Below are positions 17,801 to 25,600 of a DNA stretch of 64,000 nt, piece by piece (the first letter of the stretch is position 1; each line of letters opens with the position of its first letter). Source of the DNA: Bacillus gaemokensis. Its GTDB lineage: Bacteria; Bacillota; Bacilli; Bacillales; Bacillaceae_G. The notes beneath the pieces were generated by a model, which searched no databases, had not been told where the DNA came from, and saw only the letters and a program-made list of their open reading frames with translations. Both the position numbers and the translations under genes were made by a program. Where the stretch lies: NCBI RefSeq assembly GCF_001590835.1, contig NZ_LTAQ01000012.1:388771-452770 (forward strand), given 5' to 3'.

Positions 17801-19492
17801 GAATATAAGGAACCAATAAATGCAATCCAAGAAGAAATCCTGAAAATTTGGAAGAAAATATTGGGGGTAGAGGTAATAAGCATCGATGAGAGTTTCTTTA
17901 GTCTTGGTGGAGATTCAATTAAAGCAATTCAAATTGTTGGTCTTATGAGAAAAGCGGGCATGAATATTACCGTTAAAGATATTTTAAGTAGTGGGAATAT
18001 TGAAGAACTATCTTTGAAAACGAGTTTGGATGAAAGAAAGAAAGAGCACATTGATTGCGGAAAAGTTGAAGGAGAAGTGCCGCTTGGAGCAATTCAAAAA
18101 TTCTTCTTGGAAAATAATGAAGAGATCAATTCAAACTTTAATCAATCCTTGTTGCTTCATAGAGCAGGCGGATTGAAAGAGCAACTGGTGAAACAAGCTT
18201 TTAATCTTCTTGTACGCCAACATCCAACTTTGCGAATGCAATATGAAAAAGTTGAAGATATATATACTCAAACAATAAGACCTTTCGAAGAAGATATATT
18301 TTTAATGCAAACATATGATTATCATGAATTGGATGTTAAGCGTTATATAGAAGAAAAGGGCGAAGAAATTCAAAAATCTATTGATGTGGAAAATAATAAA
18401 TTAGTCAATCTATCGTTATTTAAGGGACGAGCAGGGGACTTTCTCCTTATCGTTATTCACCATTTTATTGTAGATGGTGTTTCTTGGAGAATTATAGTAG
18501 AAGATTTTGAGAATATATATGAAAGCCTTGTTCAAGGAAAAGAAATAGAATTTGTTCCACAAACAACATCTATTCAGACATGGATGATGGAGCTCGAAAA
18601 ATATGCTGATAGTAGAATGCTAGAAAAAGAAGTTGGATATTGGAGAGAAATTGAAAAAGAAGAATCTGTAATAAAATTCAAAGATCGCACGAATGTAAAT
18701 AAGTGCATGAAAGAAATTGAAGAGGTTGAAAGAAAGTTAACGAAAGCTGAGACGAAAATTTTAATTAATGATGTAAATAAAACGTACAGCACTGAAATAA
18801 ATGATGTCCTACTTACTGCATTAGCTCTCACTCTTACTAATGGAAAAGCTGAAGACAAAGTGCTTATTAACCTTGAAGGTCATGGAAGAGAAGAAGTAAT
18901 TGAGAATTTAGATCTTACTAGAACGGTAGGGTGGTTTACAGCAATTTATCCAGTTCTTTTGGAAGTACAAAAGGATCGGAATTTAACATACAATATGAGG
19001 GCTATTAAGGAGCGTTTGCGAGGAATACCAAATAAAGGTGTTGGGTACGGAATCTTAAAATATATGACCTCACAGCAATTGAAAGATAGTTACGATTTGC
19101 AGTTTAATCAGCATCCTGAAATTAGTTTCAACTATTTAGGGGAAATTAAAAGTATGGATGGAGAACAATATCAAATTTTAAACTTCAAGCGTGGATCAGA
19201 AATTGCAGATGATGTAAACCTTAATATAGATATTGCTATTAATTCCGTCATTATAGAGGGAGAATTAAATATTAGTGTTGCGTATGATCGGATTGAATAT
19301 AAAAAAGAAGATATGATTCGTTTTATTGAAAGATTTGTAGACTATCTAAGAGAAATTATGAAGGGATGCCAATCTCAAGAAGAGGTAGAGTTAACGCCAA
19401 GTGACTTTGGGATGGATCAGATGTCATTAGATAAATTCGATGAGATTATGGATTTTATTGATGATAATTTATCTCTAGCTGATAAAAAGTAA
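11834..19492 (+). CDS. nonribosomal peptide synthetase 2 (C-A-T-C-A-T-E)
   Basis: A 2552-residue two-module elongation protein, 17 bp after synthetase 1. In order: an acceptor-type N-terminus (IKDIYPTTSMQKSIMFHSLM) leading into a C domain (HHIIMDG, H139-H140), an A domain (YTSGTTG near 603), a carrier with GGNS (Ser 991), a C domain (HHIIVDG, H1175), an A domain (near 1641), a carrier GGDS (Ser 2028) and an E domain (HHFIVDG, H2209; EGHGRE; RTVGWFT). The C-terminal 32 residues, starting TPSDFG at 2521, resemble a donor communication domain. The first C domain should accept a D-peptidyl chain. Pocket residues read about DMMCKGGIYK and DMIWYAIIYK, so substrates are not predictable by eye. Confidence 0.93.
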   Translation: MSKLAIKDIYPTTSMQKSIMFHSLMNTEDYKVKIELELDGQVNVQALQKSFQELVSRYDIFRTIFPRKKVKESVQVVLQSREVALGYVDLSEGDDKSQIQKINEYWNENSTFQLEKDILVKMALFKLNKKEYSLQICFHHIIMDGWCLELFLKEIFELYHSFVEEKDIIQRRPKQYKEYINWLRAQNMEEAALYWGNYVEGYEKEIILPHLGVTEAYSQQIEEMIFEKEALEKMTQLARENNLTLNTIVQVAWGIVLQKYTNADDVIFGSVVSGRNVPVDDVEKIMGLFINTLPTRIKTEKKETILQLLIKLQRENNRSKEYEYYSLSDIQEKTILKNKLIHHIMAFENYEFELENINQNNELKVKNLQSVERSNYPLNLLVYPGENLVMKFVYNSHVYEQRFIQRLKESLYKVLRGMLDNVEQPVEEIEIVGEIDNQRIQEEFNQTENGAPIREETVQKYILRRMQEAGDSPALSSNGMSYSYNELNRKTNQIGRYIRSKGVQPNGVVGILMKRTAKAPLAILGVLKAGAAYLPIDATLPKERAEYMLKDSGVNLLITDRELESGFNFQGEVINIDDEFISQECDEAIEVLSSKEDLSYVIYTSGTTGRPKGVGVRNQSLLNTAEETHIRLGERAGGVLSTASISFDMFTMELFIAIAGKQELVIADEEQRMDNILLCDLIEKKDIVTLCMTPSRIESIVHDRRCTNALKKIKVIKFGGEVLQDSTVKRLQEKTNARIFNGYGPTEVTIYCTLQEIKKGEKVTIGKPISNMQVFILDKNQNVMPIGVPGEICVGGIGVAKGYLGNEDLTNQKFVDMRHVTKGKLYKTGDLGRWTETGELEYLGRVDEQVKIRGYRVELEEIESQIKNLNGINQCAVLGITYEGSVTKSLVAFVTSKLEVEEDKMKKNLLKSLPEYMIPSRILCVDHIPITTNGKVNKKALEGIAKEKLHVSAYKKAVSEVQKEIEEVWRELLFIENISIEQSFFEIGGNSILAMMLSSRLSEKFNKNISVKDIFTNDTIAKLERVIVENAKGNISKAALIENVGKKEYYPVSSAEKRIYLLDQYENGKAYNLIKAFNIYGQLDVLKLKKSIQKLIGIHENLKGSFKFIEENLVKVLNEENLVEVKHYTMTENELFEQSEFLIEDFDLSTGPLVKPVLIEMKDTEYQYVLILNFHHIIVDGRSLETITNDLFKLYNDEEIEASRVRYVDYASWENEWKETKEEEERFWIESLRDTPSNIELATDYRRPVVKKFTGNTLEFKVDDEIFSNLKVVAKQEKVTLYMLLISAYNLLLSKYTGKEDIVLGTVVNGRTSKELETTVGMFVNTLALRSFPKRDLTFKEYIAAFKKICIEAFNHQAYPFDELVEKLQLDSNPSKNPLFDYLFILQEGENEVIKTNGLRVENSTNKFLPNVSKFDITLEAIQEEVGLVLQVNYDTCLFKEETIQSIVNNYIHILKHVNAVLEQEIKHIEVVEEKEKKDILFGFNQLEIDDFEEERTIQKYIGRKLHSGNDKNALYVKGVAYTFAELDKRSNQVARCLRKKGIRSNDVVALVMERSVDVIVGILGILKAGGAYLPIDGETPRERIEYILKDSETVLVMTQKKFQEKFQYDRDIVTLDEMYMESHADLEIMSDSNDTAYVIYTSGTTGKPKGAMVKNISLLNIVKDAVEQAEVDKQTGALLSMTSIAFDMFTIEVFLALGLNEEFIFTDERERMDNEVITQLINDRNVNTMWMTPSRVTTFLQGEESIRILQKLKRIYLAGEAIKEGVLKDVLELTDARIFNIYGPTETTIYCTSKEFREDGPDLTIGRPVKNVQIYILDKNLNIVPIGVPGEICIGGIGVSKGYLNNKDLTNEKFIENPFKPGEKMYKSGDLGSWTLDGQIKYLGRIDQQVKIRGYRIELGEIETNIRGLKDVSDCAVLAIERENGNTFLSAYIVGDVDSKDVQRALEKNLPGYMIPEYITKIDKMPITLNGKIDKKKLKEVKIQEDIKEYKEPINAIQEEILKIWKKILGVEVISIDESFFSLGGDSIKAIQIVGLMRKAGMNITVKDILSSGNIEELSLKTSLDERKKEHIDCGKVEGEVPLGAIQKFFLENNEEINSNFNQSLLLHRAGGLKEQLVKQAFNLLVRQHPTLRMQYEKVEDIYTQTIRPFEEDIFLMQTYDYHELDVKRYIEEKGEEIQKSIDVENNKLVNLSLFKGRAGDFLLIVIHHFIVDGVSWRIIVEDFENIYESLVQGKEIEFVPQTTSIQTWMMELEKYADSRMLEKEVGYWREIEKEESVIKFKDRTNVNKCMKEIEEVERKLTKAETKILINDVNKTYSTEINDVLLTALALTLTNGKAEDKVLINLEGHGREEVIENLDLTRTVGWFTAIYPVLLEVQKDRNLTYNMRAIKERLRGIPNKGVGYGILKYMTSQQLKDSYDLQFNQHPEISFNYLGEIKSMDGEQYQILNFKRGSEIADDVNLNIDIAINSVIIEGELNISVAYDRIEYKKEDMIRFIERFVDYLREIMKGCQSQEEVELTPSDFGMDQMSLDKFDEIMDFIDDNLSLADKK

Positions 19493-19504
19493 AAGAAGGG
19501 TACG

Positions 19505-19543
19505 ATTGGGAATGTGTAATAGAGGTTTTTTGACATTCCCAAT
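19505..19543 (+). terminator. hairpin between synthetase 2 and 3 (possible attenuator)
   Basis: An 11-bp perfect inverted repeat (ATTGGGAATGT at 19505-19515, complement at 19533-19543) is followed by ATGTTCTTTT, only a weak T-run. It may set the ratio of the downstream transcript rather than stop it fully. Confidence 0.45.
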
Positions 19544-19629
19544 ATGTTCTTTTCTAGTATTAGACAATAAGAATTTTTTCATTTGTTCAATCATTAGATT
19601 TTGTTTTTAATGAGAGAGGAGAAGTATTT

Positions 19630-22600
19630 ATGTCCGCCAAAACAATGATAAAAGAGATGTATCAGACAACCGATATGCAAAAAGGAATGATTTTTCATTC
19701 CCTTATGAATGATAGTGGAGAATATTGTGTCTTGTTAGATATTCGTTTAAAGGGAAATTTGAATGTTGAAGTACTAGAGAAGAGTTTCAATATAATGATA
19801 GAAAATTACGATGTTTTTAGAACATTGTTTATATATAAGAAAACGGAAACACCCCTTCAAGTTGTATTGAAAGAAAGAAAAGGAACTATATATTTTGAAG
19901 ATTTATCAGATCTTGAGGAATCTACCAAAAGTTTAAAAATGAAAACATATTGGGAAGGAAATAAAGGGTTTGATTTGCAAAAAGATTTATTAATGAAAAT
20001 CGGTATTTTCAAATTAAGCGAAGATGAGTATTCTTTACAACTTTATTTTCATCATATTATTTTAGATGGCTGGTGTATGGGAATCTTTCTAGGGGAATTT
20101 TTTGACACATATACAAAATTGAAAAACGGAATAGCGATAAAACCCGTACCAAAATTCCAATATAAAACTTACATGTCGTGGTTGAAAGCACAAGATATGG
20201 ATGAGGCAAAGAAATATTGGGAGGAATATATCGAAGATTATAATAATGTTTTGAATTTCCCTATGAAATATAATACTCAAAATTCGATGTATAAACAAAA
20301 TGCAGCTTATGTCGAGATAAAGGGAGAAGCCTTTCAAAACCTAATTCATATAGCGCAGAATAATTATTTAACATTAAATACTGTTTTACAATCAGCTTGG
20401 GGAATCGTACTTCAAAAATACTTTAATATGAATGATGTTGTATTTGGAACGGTGACTTCTGGGCGAAATATTCCATTAGATGGAATTGAAAAGGCGCTAG
20501 GTTTATTCATTAATACACTTCCGACAAGAATAAAAACAGAGGAAGATGACACAATTCTATCTTTAATGAAAAAAGTTCAAGAACGCAGTAATGCAGGAAG
20601 AGATTATGAGTACTATTCATTAGTGGATATTCAAGAAAAAACAGCAGTTGGAAATGAATTAATTAATCATATTATGGCTTTTGAGAATTATCCTTTTGAA
20701 CAAAAGAAAACGGATGAAGATAGTGATTTTGTGATTACTGGATTTCATGGGCAGGAGAAAACAAATTATCACTTGAATATAAAAGCAGTTATGCTAGAGG
20801 GAATGCTGCAAATAGAATTTCTTTATAATGAATTTGTTTTTGAAGAGAAAACAATTATGAGACTCAAAGGTTTTCTTGAAAAAATATTAAATGAGATAAG
20901 TAACGATTCCTCTAAAAAAATCAGAAAGATTGAAATGATAGAAAAAGAAGAAAAACAAAAAATATTAAATGAATTCAATTGTACGAATTCCGTTATTTTA
21001 GATAATGAAGATACTGTTCAAAAGTATGTTCAACGAACATTACAGATGGGTGGCAATAAAACGGCTATATATTGTAAAGATGCGGAGATTTCTTATGCAG
21101 AACTAGATGAAAAGACGACACAAATTGGAAGGGTTTTGAGAGATAAAGGAATTAAGAGAAATGATGTTGTTGGTATTGTAATGAATCGGGGAGTAGAAGT
21201 AGCTTTAGGTATATTAGGGGTATTGAAGGCGGGAGGAGCATATCTTCCAATTGATGCTACTTTGCCTAAAGATAGAATTAATTTTCTGTTAAAAGATAGC
21301 AAAGCTTCTATTGTATTAAGCCAAAAAAATATATTGAAGAATTTTGAATTTGATGGTGAAGTTTTAGCGTTAGACGTGCCAGAAACTTATAACCAAGCAA
21401 GCTTAGATCTGTTAGAGAATTTGAATGAGCCAGAGGATTCAGCATACGTCATTTATACCTCTGGAACAACTGGAACACCAAAGGGAGTTGTATTGAAAAA
21501 TATAGCACTTGTGAATATTACGAAGGATTTAGTAACGAAAATGGACTTGAAAAAAGGTGGAGTGTTATCCACGGCTTCCATTTCATTCGATATGTTTTCT
21601 ATGGAATTTTTTATGAGTCTTGGCTTATTGGGGGAATTTGTTATTGCGGATCATGAGGAACGAATGGATAACCTTCATTTGAGTAGGCTCATTGAGCAGC
21701 GTAATGTCAAAGTTATGTGGATGACTCCTTCTCGAGTAGCTACGTTTTTATATGACGAAAAAAATAGAAATACGCTAAACAAATTACAGAGAATTTGTTT
21801 AGGTGGTGAAGCTTTAAAGGAGAATGTTTTAGAGGAATTATGGGAGCAAACTGATGCTAAAATCTTTAACTTTTATGGACCTACAGAAATAACGGTCTAT
21901 TGTACAGCTAAAGAAATGAAGCCAGGAGAAAAAGAGATTACAATTGGATCACCAATATCGAATAGTGAAATATATATTGTTGGGAATGATGGGAACTTAT
22001 GTCCAATAGGTGTACCAGGTGAAATTTTAGTGGGCGGTATTGGATTGGCAAAAGAATATTTGAATCGGGAAGATCTTACACAAGAAAAATTTGTAGCTAA
22101 TCCATATAAAAAAGGAGAAAAGGTCTATAAAACAGGAGATTTGGGATGCTGGACATCAGCAGGAGAAATTAAATATATTGGTAGAATTGATGAACAAATA
22201 AAAATTCGTGGGAATCGTGTTGAAATCGGGGAGATAGAAGAAAGTCTGAAAAAAATTGAAGGAATTCGGGATTGTGTCGTTTTAGTACTGGATAAGGATA
22301 ATGGAGAAAAAGTGTTGTCCGCGTATATAGTTGGTGAGGAAGAAGATCAAGTTTTTATAAAAAATGAATTATCAAAAGAATTGCCAAGTTATATGATTCC
22401 TTCACATATAACAAATGTTGAAAGTATACCGATTACAGTGAACGGTAAGGTTGATAAAAAGGAGTTACAAAAAGTTAATATTGAAATGAGAAATCTAGAA
22501 CACGAAGAACCGATTAATCAATTGCAAAAACAAATAAAAATGGTTTGGGAGAAGATTTTGGGGCAAGAGAGAATTGGAATTAACCAAAGCTTTTTTGATA

Positions 22601-25600
22601 TCGGAGGAAGTTCTATTACAGCAATGAAGCTCTCTTCAAAATTAGGAGAGGTGTTTAAAAAAGAAGTTTCTGTTAAAGATATCTTTGTATATGAGACAAT
22701 TGCCAAACAAGAAGAGTTTTTAGAAAAAATGGGTGAAAAGCGTAGAGAAAGAAAAATAAAGCCTATTGGAGAAAAAGCGTACTATAAGACTTCTTCAGCA
22801 GAAAAAAGAATGTATCTTCTACAACAATATGGAACAAATAACAAAGCATATAACACTATGGTAGCTTTTGATATTTATGGGAATTTGGATAGTGAAGAAT
22901 TAGAATATAAGCTAAACCTTCTCATTGAAAGACATCAAAATTTGAAATCTCAATATGAGATTCAAAATGAAGAGTTAATGAAGTGTATCAATCAAAGTGT
23001 AAGAATAAAATTGAAAAAGTACGAGATGAATGAAGAAGAAATCTTAGATTACAAAGATAAAATTATCGAAGCTTTTGATTTAACAAATCCACCATTAATA
23101 AAGGCGGTATTGATAAAGGTTGAAAATGAAAAACATGTATTGGTACTTAATTTTCACCATATTGTAGTAGATGGACTATCGATGAAGATATTGGTAGATG
23201 ATTTTCTAGCATTATATAAAGGAGATACATTGAATATTAATCCTTTACGGTATGTTGATTATGCTCATTGGGAACATGAGTGGAAACTGAGCTCTGAGAA
23301 AGAAAAGGAAGAAAAGTATTGGTTGAACATGTTAAATGATGAAGTGGAAAAATTACAAATTAGAACGGATTATGAGCGACCTCAAATCAAACAATTTAAA
23401 GGTAAGATGTTACAATTCCCGATCGAAACATCTACGGTTAATGATCTTAAAAAAATATGTAAACAAGAAAAAACTACAATGTATATGCTTATGCTTAGTA
23501 TGTATAAATTATTGTTATCAAAATATAGTGGCAAGGAAGATGTTTTGATTGGCACAGTTGCTTCTGGTCGAAAGGCAGAAGAATTAGAAAATATAGTGGG
23601 GATGTTTGTAAATACATTACCTTTAAGAAGCAAAGTAAGTGGTGAGAAACAGTTCAAGGATTATTTACAAGAAATAAAGAAATTATGTGTAGAATCTTTT
23701 GTTCATCAAATGTATCCTTTTGATGAATTAATAAAAAAGTTAAATGTTGAAATAGATTCAAGTAGTAATCCACTTTTTGATTATTTATTTGTATATCAAA
23801 ATAGTGAAAAATCTCTACTTAATGAGAAAATAAAAGATATTGAAATAAAGAGTAGTAATTTGAATTTAGTACCGGATATTTCTAAATTCGATATCAGTTT
23901 GGAAGTTTTTGAAGAAGAAAATGGAATGCAATGTTTTGTGAACTACGATGTTGATTTGTTTAAAGAGAGTACAATTAGAATGTTTATGAATCATTTTAAT
24001 TACTTATTAAAAAGTATTGCTTTTAATATCAATAAAAAAATTAAAGATATTCAACTGGTAGATACAGAAGAGAAACGAAAATTATTGAGTCATATTAGTT
24101 CGGGTCGAGCGGAAAATGTAAAGGCAGAAGACGTATTACAAGAACGTATTAAACATTATGGAATAGCAAATTCGAAAGATAAAGCGCTCGTCTTTAAGGG
24201 GAAATCTATTAACTATGAACAATTGAATAAGAAGACAAATCAGCTCGCTCATCTTTTGAGAAAATCTGGAGTCGGAAGAAATAAAATTGTTGCGATTGTA
24301 ATGGAACGGGGCTTAGAAGTCCCACTTGCTATGATAGGTGTATTAAAAGCAGGTGGTGCATATCTTCCGATCGACGTAGATTTACCTAGAGAAAGAATTG
24401 AATATATGCTGCGTGATAGTGGGGCGTGTGTCGTATTAACTCAGAGTCGAGTGAAAAATAATTTTCATTTTGCTGGAGAGGTATTGGAGTTAGATGGGGA
24501 AAGTGTATATGCAAAGGAAAGTGAAGAAGACGTTAGTTCTGTCAATGAAATAGAAGATTTAGCATACATCATTTATACATCAGGAACAACTGGAGAACCA
24601 AAAGGAGTTATGCTAACAAATAAATCTTTAACAAATTTATTAAAAGACTCGATTCAAAGGTTTCAATTTTCAACAGAAGAAGTAGGAATCGCCCTGTCTT
24701 CTATATCATTTGATATGTTTTCTTCAGAATTATTTATACTTTTATATAATAAAGGTACAGTAATTATTACTGATAATGAAGAAAGATTAGATGTTATAAA
24801 CATTATTGAATTAATGAAGAGATATGCAGTTACGAGTATTTTAACCACTCCATCAAGAATCTCGACAGCGTTACATTTATTCCAAAACAGTGGTGTGCTG
24901 AAGAATATGAAGAGAATAATGTTTGGTGGAGAAAGCTTACCTTCTGATTTAGTTGAGAAACTACAACGCGATTACTCAATGTGTATTTTTAATCTGTATG
25001 GACCAAGTGAGGCCACAATGCATTGTACAAGTAAAAAGATTATTGATCGGGACAATATCACAATTGGTAGACCAATTAATAATACGGAAATATATATATT
25101 AAATCATGATTTGCAGCTTGTACCAGTAGGTGTGGTAGGGGAGATATGTATTGGTGGATTTGGGATAGCGCAAGGTTATTTGCAAAAAGAGGAACTTACA
25201 AATGAGAAATTTGTAGAAAATCCGTATGTGAATGGAGAAAAAATTTATAAGACTGGCGATGTTGGCTATTGGAATGAAAGCGGAGAGATTGTTTATCTTG
25301 GAAGAAATGATGAACAAATTAAAATCCGTGGATATAGAGTAGAGCCTGAGGAAATTCAGGAAAAGTTAAATAATATGCCAGAAGTAAAAGATTCGGTTGT
25401 ATTAGCATGTAAGGAAGATAGTGGCGAAACATATCTTGTTGCGTATGTAGTAACGGATGTATCAAATATGAACAATATAAGGGGAGCATTGGAACATCTT
25501 GTACCAAATTATATGGTTCCTAAATATTTTACAAAGGTAGATAATATCCCTATTACAATAAACGGAAAGATTGATAAAAAGAAATTAGGAAGTTTAAAAG

